Assembly: GCA_963966185.1 (NCBI GenBank) | Contig: CAWZYM010000266.1 | Location: 236,001 to 300,000 of the forward strand | Length of the DNA stretch: 64,000 nucleotides | Direction of reading: 5' to 3' | Source: Rhabditoides inermis | Taxonomy: Eukaryota > Nematoda > Chromadorea > Rhabditida > Rhabditidae | Shown: in pieces, positions 32,983 through 45,229 of the stretch | Position numbering within the stretch: position 1 is the stretch's first letter | How the letters are laid out: every line of letters starts with the position of its first letter | The notes under the pieces: model-generated | Database searches by the model: none | What the model saw: the letters and a program-made list of their open reading frames with translations, nothing else | What the model was told of the DNA's origin: nothing | Program-made: the position numbers and the translations under genes

Positions 32983-33479
32983 CGGGGGAAGAAGTCCGCT
33001 TGTGTCACCACCTCATCTCGGTCATGTTGAGCGTCATGCCCACGTGTATGGTGGCGAACCACACGCGGCGCTCACAGCCCAGAACAGCGCCACGAGCGCG
33101 CACACATGACGGGGTGGGGTGAACACGAACATGTAGTAGCTCTTGCAACTATCAACGCCGGCCGTGGACACGCACGTTTCGATGTATCATCTTCGGGTTG
33201 TTGAGAACCCGTATGAATTGTTAGTCTGTTCGAAACACCGATCCAACTGTTTTCCGCGTTTGGTTGTTTGGTACAAGCGTTGTGTTACCATGCAGAGACA
33301 GTTATTGTTGTTTTTGACAGATCACGTCGAACGTTGTCCTCCCCACCCGCAAAAGTTGACGTATCGAAATATTGTCTCATGAACTTTTGTACACAACAAT
33401 ACAATATGAGAAAAAGCAACCCGCATCGACCTGTGTTTACAGAATTTAAAAACGGTGTAGTATGTAATTAAAGTATCAA

Positions 33480-34498
33480 TTCTCTTTTGAAAAGTACAAG
33501 CGTAAAGTACCTCTGTTTGGGTTTATCTCAATTCAACAAAAGCCCATGCATAAAACTATTATTTCTATTCTAAACTATAAACACAAACCTGCTCTCTCAA
33601 ACGATATGTAGAAACGTATACTTTATCGATAATTTATCAATAAGGGCTATATAATATCTTTTCTTATTTCTTATGAAAGTATTGTGAGAACCAATAAACA
33701 GCTACACATAGAACTATCGTTTAGTTTACCATGATGTTTTCATTAATGATGTTTTCATCATTAGAATGTGAGTGATAGAATGTGTGTGTGCAATAGTATA
33801 TTCATCGTGGTATTTGATTATCAATGTATTTATGATCGTTTTGAGAGAGCAGGTTTGTGTTTATAGTTTAGAATAGAAATAATAGTTTTATGCATGGGCT
33901 TTTGTTGAATTGAGATAAACCCAAACAGAGGTACTTTACGCTTGTACTTTTCAAAAGAGAATGAATGTCCTTTTGTTAAATTTCGAAGAAATTCTTTTTT
34001 TCAAATGTTAATGTATCAATCTATGCATCAATGTATCATGTATTAATGTTAATGTACTGATAGTTTCACAGAAACTATCAGTATTTGTTCAAAGTAAATC
34101 AACAGATATAACAAACAACAACAATAACAACAACAATACAACGCGCGTGAACGACTACGCAAATCACAAACAGTGTACACATTATCGCGCTCTCCCGCAC
34201 ACATTCCGCATCACGAACCAATGCGCGCGCGGGGGCGGGGCTAGTGAGCGGGTCTTTCAGCGAATCAGCGACCAGCAGCATACCTGACAGACGTGCAGAC
34301 CTGACCAGCGAACATATTTTTGGGTCTTAAACTATTGTTTCATGTTTTGTTTTGGTTTATAGTTGTTCAACGGGCGATTTAGAGACAATATCATGATATA
34401 ACTCTGAAACATTTATTATTTGAATGATTTTCAAGCGATTTTGGAGGCCCTGCGGGCCGAGCGGCTCTGCGCGCCGCTGGATAGGACCCAAACGATCG
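33480..34498 (-). repeat. 1-kb dispersed repeat, copy B (inverted)
   Basis: Reverse complement of 11,290-12,352 with scattered differences. The internal foldback lies at 33,480-33,965. The end at 34,498 runs into a hairpin (GATCGGCGCTTCGCGCCGATC, 34,493-34,513) absent from copy A. Confidence 0.85.
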
Positions 34499-34753
34499 GC
34501 GCTTCGCGCCGATCCTAAGGTATCATATTATACTTTCACTCATCACTCTGCAAGTTTTCCAGTGTGAGATCCAGAGTTGCAAGTTTTCCAGTGTGAGTTA
34601 CACACCACATTCGCTTTCAGTTCACGCAATGGACTAAGGAAGCGTTAAAGAAGTGTATGAAATTTGAGATATAGCTGGTTCCGTATGATTGTTTTCTCCA
34701 CTATCTCGAAGTGAGGAACGGGAATGCTTAGTAACGTAATGCGGCAGTCATAA

Positions 34754-35086
34754 TCATGCCGAAAAAGGGTTGTCATTATCGCGCTAAGAAATGTCGACCT
34801 CATTCCCTTGTGAGTGCGTGCTAATTAACAGCCTTAAAGGTCGTGTTTTTGAATGCACTCAGATGTCCAGCCAATCAGCGTACAGACGAAAAACGTGGGC
34901 GAAAACAAGAATTTGCGTGAAGTTTTGGAAAAACTAACTAACAAAAAAACAATAAAAAGATGCGTCTCGCTTGTGAACAAGTATATGGCTAGATTTGCAG
35001 CCAGGGGCAGGGACGAAAAAAAGAGTGATAGCTACCACAGACTGACCGGTGACACTGTCAAAACAAGCGTTCTTTTCCTTATCTGA
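34754..35086 (+). CDS. possible small basic protein, uncertain
   Basis: A start with donor (MPKKGCHYRAKKCRPHSL then GTGAGT, 34,757-34,810) is followed by a 77-codon open frame at 34,853-35,086 rich in Lys and Arg (LREVLEKLTNKKTIKRCVSL). The two parts cannot be joined in phase with the obvious acceptors. No family recognised. It may be a remnant of a mobile-element protein, since TTAA-type and other repeats surround it. Confidence 0.25.
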
Positions 35087-35316
35087 ACGCGCAGGGTTTT
35101 TTCCCTTTTTTTCTTGTGTTACATGTGTTGAGATTTAAGTTGTGATCGCTTACTTTACATAGAGAGGAGACCATTCAAGCAAGCCTGATAGCGAGTTATA
35201 TACTTATTAGAGTTACGATCAACGATAGCAACATCGGCAACGATTGTCTGTGTGCCTGACCACATCTGTAGTTTTCACGTATTCACATGCTGGACTCTAT
35301 CAAATAACCCGGAAAG

Positions 35317-35345
35317 TTAAAGGGAGTGTACCCTCGGATTCTGCT
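35317..35345. mobile_element. single end of the TTAA/AGGxAGTGTACCCTC MITE family
   Basis: TTAA at 35,317-35,320 is followed by AGGGAGTGTACCCTCGGATTC, a clear match to the TIR of the 4,684-5,244 element. The next 150 bp are AT-rich as in that element. The other end was not found. Confidence 0.55.
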
Positions 35346-35859
35346 CGTTGGGTTGACTATGCCATGATATTAGCCATCTTTTTAATGTTAATTTCGGAAA
35401 ACATCACAACTTAAAGCAAACTTTATTTTTATTAAATGAGTTTAAACGAAATCATTTTGTAGTGTAGTTAAGAAAAAATGGTACCAGTGTTTGGTACCAT
35501 TATTGTGCAGTGGTTTGTGTTTGTGAAATTTCATTGTTAAAAACATAATTTAAAATTGTTTTTTGTCTTCACTATGTTCTTCACATTTTGTTTTATTTTA
35601 TTAGATTTATAAACTATGATTTTATCATCATTATTGTAACAAATAAATTGATTCTAAAAAAATAAAGTTACAGCGTTTACCAGTGCGGACCATTTAATAC
35701 CTCTAAACGCCGATTTAGTTTTTATTTATAATTTTTCAAAGAAACGATTTTTTGAATAAAATTCTATCACACAAACATAATTCATGATCCTCAAATCTAG
35801 TCTGAAGGTGAATTACATTTTAAAACTTTGGTTCTCAGAGTGAAGCCTACCTTTAAGTA

Positions 35860-36317
35860 TAGTCGGATTGGATCCTATATGCCATCTGTGACATTGCACA
35901 TGTTGTGCAGTTTTGTGCAACACAACGTGTATGTCTTCAAATATCCAAAACGCTGTCATATGAAGGAACCGAACCCGTGGGCAGCACTCAGCGATTGGGA
36001 GCTGGCGGCGCGCTCTACCACTGTGCCATAGAGGCTGGTACTGAGAGGTCATTGAATCTCAAAGATATACTTGCTCGTTTCATATTATCATTGTACACTG
36101 AAGTTGTCAGTGGAGCTAGGTGGGCTCTCTCTTCGATCTCCTAACCACTGCCTCTATAGTGCAGTGGTAGTGCGCGCCGCCAGCGGACAATTGCTGCGAG
36201 CTCTCCATGAGTTCGATTCCTACTCATGGCAGCGTTTTGGATATTTGAAGGTTGTGTTGCACAAAACTGCACAACATGTGAAATGTCACGGATGGCATAT
36301 AGGATCCAATCCGACTA
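35860..36317. mobile_element. foldback element with Gly-tRNA-like arms (copy 2)
   Basis: Same architecture as 13,004-13,468. Outer ends are TAGTCGGATTGGATCC and its inverse, flanked by TA on both sides (AAGTA|TAGTCGG ... CCGACTA|TAACG). The plus-sense arm has AGTGCAGTGGTAGTGCGCG and GAGTTCGATTCCTA. One arm lacks a short TGTATGTC segment. The tRNA-like boxes are slightly more degraded than in copy 1. Confidence 0.75.
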
Positions 36318-36319
36318 TA

Positions 36320-37778
36320 ACGCGCAGTTCTTCTAAGCTCAATGTCAACTTCTTTTGTCGATTTCGTTTGAGAATTTCGAGAGAAAAAAACGTATTTCCA
36401 GTAAAACAATTCAAAACAGATGACGTGCGGAATCAAAATGTCAAAAAAAGTTCGTATAAGAACCTATAGTCAATTAGTTTCATGAATCATAATTTCACGT
36501 CCACAATATTATGTTGCGTTTGAGATTTGAAAAAAAAACGTTCAAAATTTTCGTAGAAGGTAGCAAGCTTTTTTTTCTGCGTGTTTGACAGAAGCATTCA
36601 GACTTGACAAACTTTGGACTTCATAAAGTCATAAAAACAAACGTATCCATAAACCATAATGTACAGAAGACGCAGTGTCCGTCTGTCTCTACCGGCGGTT
36701 GTGAGTACGTGTTGTTTGTTGTTTTTATCCCACACAAATGTTGACTGATGGACAATGTGTGTACTTACAGACAAGTTTTTTTTCAGGTGTTCTGGAGGCA
36801 CAGGATGGGCAGGCGATGGCAGGTTACACCGTCGCGCGCGCGTTTCCACCTGCCTTCGCTTTTTTTCTGATGACGCTTTTTCCTGAACACTCTTCCATCG
36901 TACGAGGTCACATCATGACATCATGGTTCATGTCTTTGTTGGATGCATCTTAGATTCATTTCATGATCGTTTTGGTGTTTTATGTTGCTGCTTCCAAGCT
37001 GCAGTTATGCGGTGATTAAAATTTCTTCTTCTCATGAAGAATCTACTAGATTTCTAAATAAGTATAGTACAGCTGAAACGCACTGTTTGTCGGCGCGCGT
37101 TCCATGCTTCTGAAACTACATACGGTGGTAGTTCTTTGAGTCGAACGATCAGACCGGAGTGTGTTCCAAACAGTTATAGAAGACTATAGATTTCACAGGA
37201 AGATATCAGCTTGCAAGCGTGAAAACACTCGGGACACATCTCACAGATCCCACATGTTCTGTTTTTTTTAAAGATTGAAGAGAAAATGCAAACAAATGTT
37301 TTGTGTAGACGCTTCAAAGCAGCGCGGCGTGAGTGGGGTAGTCTGAATCCGAAACATCTAGCGCGTTTTTAGACGCATGAAATCTCACTTCATTAATCTG
37401 GACAATGCTCAATTTGTTAGCTGAAGGTTTCTCCTACGTACAAGCATCAGCACACGTGGTTGACTATTACAAGGAGAGAAAAACAGGTCGCAAAAAAGTT
37501 GAATAAAACTGGACCAGACTCTGTTTACACACACGGTAAAACGCTGGCCACTTTTTGTGCTCTCTTTAAAACACGAAAGTTTTTTTGGCTTTGTTCATTT
37601 TTTGTTCATACCAGTCGGTGTCGCGCCTATGGCGCTCCTCCTGGTAATTGTGGGCGGGGCTTAAAAAATAGTGCAAACCCGGCGCGTTTCACATGCTAGC
37701 TCCGACCTGGGGTATTTAGAGAGCGCCAAATCAGCGTCACTTACAGACAGACGGACATTGCGTTTTCATATATTAGGA
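36320..37778. other. non-coding, no gene supported
   Basis: A hydrophobic open stretch at 36,738-36,953 follows TTTTTTTCAG but has no partner exons. Nothing else was recognised. Confidence 0.3.
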
Positions 37779-37780
37779 TA

Positions 37781-39117
37781 GTGGGTCCCCCGTTTTCGCA
37801 GTCAGCAAAAATGAAAAATGGAATACGAGATGTGACAGTCTTCACTGATAAATTGAGATACCAGACGCGTTTCGCTAGTTCATTTTTCACTTTCTTGACC
37901 GGTTAGCTGTGTGAAATTGCATACGTAATGTAGGGAAATGAACTGTGCTACCAGCGCAGCAACTACCGTAACCGCGTCATATTCTGAAAAGTGATCTAAA
38001 TGTAATGGAATTGCGAGGGATGGTTCCCATTAGGTGTACCAATAACCTCAAGCTAAAACGAGTACATAACGTCTTCGTAGTTTAGATTATTTCGCATTGA
38101 AGTCGTGATCGATATCTGATCGATAAACGGAAATAACTCATCAGCGGACAATTTTTGGATGGTAGCTTCTTCAAACCGTTTACTAGACCTCGACGTTCGA
38201 GAATTTGGAAATATTAGTCTGGTAATCATAATAATGAGCAAAATATAAAATAGGGTAAAACTAAAATCAATATTAAACCGTTTTCTAGTAAAATAATTCA
38301 GCATGTATAACCATGGATGCTTTCTCCCAATAGAGTGCTCTGAATCTGTAGTAAAGTTGTGATACAAACTTGCAGTTATCCCCTATTTTGTACACACAAT
38401 TAATAATTTATACGGGTTTTTAACCACTCGTGCAAAACAAAAAAATATGCACAAACGTGACAAGATAGGAAAAAATGAATCTCAAATGGGGAGCCACCGT
38501 TGGAAAACGGCAGGGGAAAGCGCAGCAGACGGGGCCATTGTGTTTAGACAGCTACTAGGAAGCAGGTGAGAAAAGCTAGTGACACGGACATTGAATACAT
38601 GTTCCCGGGCGCTGACTCGGAATCGAGGTCGGACTACCCGTATTCCATGACCGCGTAAACCCCGGGAAGGGCGTAGGTCAAACAACTCCTCCCGGTCAAT
38701 GGCGACGAATCCGGCTAGGATCTTGTAGAACATCACGAGGTCCTTGACGTGCCGCCGTTGTTGGAGTGAGTGGAGGCCCAGAATCGCATTGCGATGGTCA
38801 GCTCCATGGCTGACGCTGTTACACCCACCAAGAATGAGTCGGTTGACGTAGTTTTGTACCCTCTCCAGCTGCCTGAAGATTGAAAATAACTCGGTTCGTA
38901 CTGGATAAAATTTCACAAAAGTTTATGAGAGCATACTTGATAGGCATACAAACAAACCTACGTTGCAATATTTGAAGATTTTATGTCCATTGTCAAGATA
39001 TTTTACAAAACCTGCAATCGCCCCTTGGGAAAGATATCATTTCATCATTTCCATAATAAACCGATTGTCTGGTTCGTGTCTGCGTCATTTCTCGTAATTT
39101 GCGGACGGGGGACCCAC
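37781..39117. mobile_element. TIR element with TA target duplication (Tc1/mariner-like footprint)
   Basis: Both ends show the 12-bp inverted repeat GTGGGTCCCCCG, flanked by TA on each side (37,779-37,780 and 39,118-39,119). The span is 1,337 bp. A similar end (GGGGGACGACCTATATATAG) occurs near 24,270. The interior has no transposase frame and includes a LINE fragment, so this is a non-autonomous or nested copy. The short TIR leaves some chance of coincidence. Confidence 0.5.
38482..38920 (-). pseudogene. C-terminal end of a CR1-like LINE ORF2
   Basis: The frame has the typical CR1 post-RT region: QLERVQNYVNRLILGG, LGLHSLQQRRHVKDLVMFYK, LRGHGIRVVRPR. It ends with a stop at 38,482. The reverse transcriptase upstream is missing, so it is a 5'-truncated copy. 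It lies inside the TA-flanked TIR element at 37,781-39,117. Confidence 0.85.
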
Positions 39118-39119
39118 TA

Positions 39120-40280
39120 TATACAGGCAAAACGTTTCCACTCTGTTATCGTATATCAAACAAGAAAACACTATTTAACTCTTTTTATTATCATACAAAA
39201 CGCGTTGTTGGAAGGAGCATGTTGTATACTGTTTTTCTGCGGTATAATATACATGATCAAAACTGTTCTGTTGCTCCTTCATGTTGATAGTCTAATATAT
39301 AATACGTGTGGTCACACTACACATGCGCCTATTTCATACAGTGGATGGGCAAATCAGTTACCGCCAGTAGAAAGCGCAAGAGGGAGAAGAGTGCGAGGCG
39401 GCTATGAGTCGATAGAGATGATTGAAACCTAACTGTGTCAACGCGAGAGAGAGAGGGTAGTGAAACAACAAGAGAGCGCGATGAAACAGATCATCGACTC
39501 CCAGTCAGTACAGCAACAAGTGAGAGGCGAGTCGTTGAGTTATCTCTTGCATGTTTGTTGTCAGGGAGTGTAGTAAAACAATCACACATGCTATTTTTTG
39601 GTCGAATATCAAAAATGCATCATGAGATCTATCTGAACCTAGTTTCTAGTCATTTGACCATTTTTCTCTTTTCTGTATGTAATTTTATGTACATATTGAT
39701 GTAAAAGAACGGTCTGTTAGCTTCAAGGTGGGACACGCGAGAAAAGAATCAACTGTGCGGTGACTCCCTTGTTTTGCGCGTCTCGTTTTTTATGACTGTA
39801 GCTATAGTGCATTCACGAGAAGGCTTTGCAGCGGCCAATGACCGAAACGTCAGAAGGCTTTGCAGCGGCCAATGACCGAAACGAAAATTTAGTTTAACCG
39901 AGCCTTCTATGTTTTCTGTCTGTTATTCAAGTTTTACGGTTTAATATAGCTCTAACAAAAGTTCGAAGTGAGCGCGGTGAACGAACAGCAGACTGCTCGG
40001 AACGTGACAATTCGATCCTCGGCCACTCTGCGCTCTCTTTCCTTTGCAAGCTCTCGCGTCCCTGTATCTTCAAGCTGTCAACATGTCTTCAAATAAGTGT
40101 GACATTACTATGGTGATGTAGCTGTAAGAGTAATCCTATAATGTATGTGTGTGTTTAAGAAAGTGGTTCCCTCTTTCTCTCGTTTACAAGTCCACGCTCG
40201 CACGCTCACGCGTGCGAAACTCGCATTTGAAGTTTGATATCAAAGACTCGGGCGCACTCGACTGTGTTCACAAGTGCGAC
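39120..40280. other. non-coding; tandem duplication near 39,820-39,885
   Basis: GAAGGCTTTGCAGCGGCCAA with its flank is duplicated in tandem (about 34 bp per unit). The rest shows no exons. The 5' flank of the Srt gene lies at the right end. Confidence 0.4.
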
Positions 40281-42672
40281 ATGGACCATTTCATCATGTA
40301 CGGGTCCGCTTCAAACTTCCCGGACTATAATTGCAGGTTCGTGTCGCTTCAAGATTTCTTTTTTTTTAGATTCGAATTGCTTTCAAAAAAATTGAATTAG
40401 CTGACATGTCTGTTTCCGCATCACTTACACGAAGCAACTAGAGCTCTGTGACTGAACAGAGGCTTGAGAAAGGGCTTTTGACAGGGTCACTTCTAAATGT
40501 CCACTTCGATTTCAGTGGACACGTCGTCAACAGCTCGAATAAAAACGACAAGGCGGCCATTCAAATCACGTTCGGCTTCATCAACCTGTTCTATGGTTTT
40601 CTCGCACAGGTGTCTGGGAATCGTTGAGTTGTATGTAATATCCGCCACCAGGTCGTTTACCTGCCGACAATGGTCGTGATCTACAAGCACAAGGACCTGT
40701 ACGACAACCTGTGCTACAAGGTGCGAGCGTGGGAAAAGACAATAACACACTCTCACAATCGACTTCAGTGCATGTTCTTCCTGGGTGTGGTGGATGTGAA
40801 CGCGCTGTTCGCTGGCTGCTGCCTCTCCGGCTATTTCTTCATCCGTGGCGACGAGTACTGCACCAACCCCACATTCATTCTTATCGCCAGCATGGGAGGC
40901 TTCTGTGAGTACAACATCCATCTATCCAGTATTGGCCTTGATCGAAGGCCCTTATCGAGGGCGGGTGTAGTTTACTGTATAGTTCAGTTTCGTGGAACAG
41001 TTCGTGCTGGTTGTGCATCTGTCTCGCGTGTCTGCGACTCTGCGAGATGGTCAAGCCGGCCATCATCGACGACTACTTCCACGGCAAACGAGGTGTGTGC
41101 ATTAGAGAAGACACGAAGAGACGCCAGTCACCATCCGTGTCTATACACCTTGCTGAGAAAAACGATGTATGTAGTTCATCATGATAGGTACACAGCCGTA
41201 CGCTACATTCCCACGAGTTTAAAATAGTTCTGGTGATAATCACAAAATCGCAAGTGTCAATTTTCTAGGCTACACTGTCATCATAGCATGTTTCTGCTAT
41301 GCCGCTTCGGTGGTCACGTTCACTCGCAGCCCGCTGTTCAACGCCGATCGAATCGGATTCTTCTTCACACCCTTCATTTCCACACAGAACGATGCGAATG
41401 TGAATTGGCACAGTGTATCAAACAAGATATATGAACATTGTAAATGAAGTAATACTGAATTTGAGCTAGACGAGTTAGAAGTCGAGTATGTATGTGTTGT
41501 GAAACTAGGTGCTTCATTCTGCTAGTGACAGTGAAAAAATCTTGGAATTGAAATGATTTTGAAGTGGCTACAGAAACCAAAACGACAGTTCGCTACCTTT
41601 TACAGCGTTGCCAACTCCGTTAACTTGCTTTGCTTGCAGTACCTCAACCACTGGCACACGGCGCACAACAGCGTGGTGGTGCTGGCGAATACGGCACTCT
41701 TCGTCGCATTCATCGCCATCCTGCACCAGAAGTACACGCGACACGGACAGCCCTTTTTGTGGAGACAGAACACGGTGGGGGAAAGGAGAGGAGGAAGACG
41801 GGAAGAGGGCGGCGGGGACGGAGAGAAGACGGCGGCGACGGGCGCTGTTTGTTGCAGGCGCTGCTGCAGGCCGCGCTCATCTGCCTGTTCCACTTCGTCG
41901 CCGGCGTCGTGTACGTGTACATGCAGTTCGTGCCCACGCAGCTCGTCTCTCTCATCGGAAGCGTCAGCTGGCAGCTCGTACATGGTGAAGACACAGTGGC
42001 ACAGTCGAGAGCGGTTAGCCCTACGACCGCGCCGCTCACACGCGCCGCGTGCCTTTTCGCAAACTTGCCAACGCTGGCGCGCGATAATTTTCCACTCGCT
42101 GCGCGGTCTGCGCGGTCTGCGCGTCAGCCGCTCTCTGTTACGCGGTCTTTTTGACGGATTATAAAATGCATGTTTGACTAAACAGTGTTTTCCAGATGAA
42201 TAAAAGTTGTAGGATAATCATAATGTCAGAAACAATATAATGGGAGCGGCTATTCGCTGCCAGTTCGCGAAATGAGCGGTGTGTCTCTTCAATCTGGGCG
42301 ATGAGCGAAAAAGAAACAGTTCACGGTTGACATTCAGGCACGCCAGGTGTGATCTATCTGGTGATGAACACGCGCATTCGCTCGCGAGTGACAGAGCTCA
42401 TCTTCGGCCACACCTACCTTATGCCGCCTCGTCTGCTTGAGATGGGACGGAAGCGCTGTCGCGTCGGTCCGGCTTTCGCGCTGCAGACGGTTGGTCGTTC
42501 AGTGAAACTAGCTCATTTCTCTATCTTTTAGATGAGTCTTCAGAACTCGGTCATGAGTGCGTCATCGCTATCTCCGAACCAAAACAAGCCACCAGATCCA
42601 GCAAGGGACCTGCCACCAGAACCAGCCACAAAGTATACCTTTTCTGACCACACTGAACAACCCCCTTTATGA
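40281..42672 (+). CDS. srt-like: Srt-class serpentine chemoreceptor
   Basis: Exons: 40,281-40,336, 40,516-40,609, 40,652-40,720, 40,769-40,904, 40,988-41,092, 41,269-41,399, 41,640-41,774, about 41,858-41,984, and from 42,338. All phases agree to that point. The protein shows the Srt pattern: a short N-terminus ending YNC, TM1 after GFINLFYG, YLPTMVVIYKHK, LCYK, the GVVDVNALFAG block with GYFF and a Cys, SWNSSCWLCICLACLRLCEM, and TM7 GVIYLVMNTRIRSRV. The last part either stops in frame at 42,531 or is spliced to a tail ending near 42,672, where AATAAA overlaps. This is a seven-TM receptor expected in ciliated sensory neurons. Confidence 0.8.
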
Positions 42673-42679
42673 ATAAAAC

Positions 42680-43674
42680 TTTCCTCTGTAAGTGGTGCTT
42701 GATGTTTTAACGTCTTAGACGTCCACTTGAAATATAAATAAACGGTCCTCAATATCGTCTTATCGTGAACTCGTAAACATCAGCTTGTGCACTTACTAAA
42801 CCAAGCAGCAAGTGAAAAGAGATGATGAATTATATGTAAGAAGAGTCGAACAATGTTGATCTATTTTCAATCTTACCATTAGCGTTGTGAGAAAGAATAG
42901 TACAGCATAGTTCAGCGTTCGATTGTGACGCAACCGCGTCGAAATGTATCGAAATGTATTGTATCGTTTAAGTTTACGCAAAGCACTTTGACATATGCTG
43001 TGATTTTTACACTTTGAGCATTTTCAGATTGCTCACTATAGATTTGTCATTTGTAGGAACCATTAATAGGTCAAGAGTGGAAGGTAACGCTTGAGTCGGC
43101 ATTGACAAACGAAACATGGCCGAAGAACGGTCGCAAACAGTACACAGTGGCAGAGTACAAACAGTGGCAGATAGTAGCTTGCTTGAGTACAGACTGACGC
43201 TCGAGTAAGTCAGACAATTCATTTCCTCACGTAATCAGTGCAACGATGATTAGACATCAGTAACGATCCAGGGGGTTTCTCCGTTCACACAATATGTTTC
43301 TGTTCGATCTGATCTCTCTTATGTCTGGGAAGATAACGCTTGTTGTTGTTGCTGCAGAGATTTTCAAATTGTGAAAGATGGAAAATTCATGAAAAATTAA
43401 AATTGATCAGTACGTTCTACATGTGGTCACATTTGAACTCGATGCAGAACTGCGTCGACAAAAAACTGATTGCAAGATCTTTTTGACCGAAAGTCTGGAG
43501 TGGAAGCTGTAATAACGGGCAGTGCACACGTTCGCAATGAGCGTAAAAAAAACATGTCTTCAGTGGGTCAGTGTGACGAATAGTATGTTTGAAATGCAAA
43601 CGTCCTCAGCATTAGTGGAAAACAACTGAAACTTTGTGAACTCTTGAAGTAGACGGAGGTAAAAACGAAGTAGT

Positions 43675-43708
<34 letters not shown>

Positions 43709-45200
43709 CTGCGAAAGTTTTCTTAGGCAAGAGGCAAGATCTTCGAGTTATAGATCTTCTGATTGCTCGTCGTTTCGGTAACGAAAATCGGGCGCAATAA
43801 TAAACCTGTAAAACGTCATCGCAAACTTGTTCTGAATTTGGTTGACTAGAGCGCGACTAATTTTAAATGGTGTCGGACTCCCGGAGTTCTTTTTTTAATT
43901 GTGATGATGGTTTTTTGGTTTTTTTTTCTTTCTTGAGAAAAAAACAAAGATTTTTTATACAGATAGTAACATTTTCGACTATACTTAGAAAGCACTCGAT
44001 GTCTATGTAAACTTCATGCAATTGGACAAAATTCATTCTCTCTTCTTGAAAAAAGCCTTGACGGAGTGATGGTCGGAAGTCCGGTACATCTGTTTTTTTA
44101 TGATGTTGGAACATGTGTTGACATATTTTCTTTGTTTCACACCTGCGGTGAATAATGCTTTTTGTCTTGTTCCCTTTTTTGATTCATGGTACTTAACTAT
44201 CTTATTACAGTATAACGCTTTATAGAAAACAGTTTTTTTTCTTGAAACTTCTGTCTGTCACAGAAATTTTTTCATTCGAAACACGCGCGCATATGGCATA
44301 TCATAACGTTTTCTTTGCGCTAGTAACTCAGAAAACCCAACATCTATAAAACGTTCCGGTCGTGAAAGGTACAGCGGCGTTTATTTCTATTCTTGAAACA
44401 CAACCCATTGTAATGCAAAATAAACCAAAAAAAACCGATTAGCATTCGTTACATTCGTTATACAGAAAAAAGAAGCATTCTCTGCGAGTGACTCAATGAG
44501 TAAAAACCGTTCTTGAGGGCTTGAGGCTACAGGTTCGGTTTCTGTTTTCAACTCGGCGTGAAAAGTAAATGCAACTCGGCACAATGTGATTCCGCGGGCG
44601 TTTGAAAATGCCATTACCCCACGGTTTTGATATACGCCATTTAAAGTTCTTTGACAGTAATAAGAACTAAAAACACTCAATTTTCAAAACGCTCAAAGTT
44701 CAAGTGCTCGAATTGTTTCGACAAAAATGCTTTTAAAAGGATTTTAGTTGAAGTTTTCCGTGTTGATAGTTCGACTGTGTCCTATTTCCGCTTTATTTAT
44801 CTCCGTGCTCGCAAAACCACTTAATTGGAAAGTAGTGTTTTCGAGTCCGTGCATTTGCTTTTTCTGTTATTAGTTGAGTTGAGAATTTGCAATAACTACT
44901 TTCAGGAATGTGTAATACTCATTGTGATACTTGAGTAAAAGGTTGAGTAATTCCAGAAACAAAAAATATGGTTTACAATAATGAATTTGTGTACAATGTC
45001 GGAAAACTCATAGATCAATGAAAAAATGTGAATGAAGAAAGTGATGTACTTTCTAAAAAAAAATGAAAATTTTCGAACCATTGACTTCACATGCTGTTTT
45101 GTTCCTCTTCCAGTTTGGCGCGTTTCTGAGAGTCTATTCCGTGTTTTTTTTTTAAATGCTAGCACATAACCGAGTTCTCTTGTTGATGAATCTAGAAACC
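42680..45200. other. non-coding, no gene seen
   Basis: AT-rich, with a (CT)n tract at 43,680-43,706. No splice-consistent exons were identified. Confidence 0.35.
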
Positions 45201-45229
45201 GTTCTCCTCTATGTCCATCCGGTCGGGGC

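Larger units (their letters stand above)
31158..33170 (-). pseudogene. Str-like serpentine chemoreceptor, possibly damaged
   Basis: Exon pieces run in order on the minus strand. A TM segment (PRHVCALVALFWA) lies at about 33,070-33,130. An extracellular loop and TM follow (RETMNETYGLDTFEINFVGA, about 32,788-32,855). VVRFAWPSFLGQCG lies at about 32,590-32,658. The Str hallmark SEKTRALQYQLFKALLIQ (about 32,188-32,300) is followed by SLMPVLFLYISCLVSM (about 31,870-32,025). The TM7/tail piece LVALYFIGDYRTAI ends in a tail stopping at 31,158. The first two pieces need a two-base frame shift between them, and the N-terminal TMs were not found, so it may be a pseudogene or the 5' exons lie in unread introns. 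GA/CT tracts fill the introns. Confidence 0.55.

Noticed and set aside
41600..42154. Several overlapping frames in the Srt locus
   Set aside because: They read through the intron at about 41,775-41,857 or are antisense. The spliced Srt frame explains the conserved sequence.
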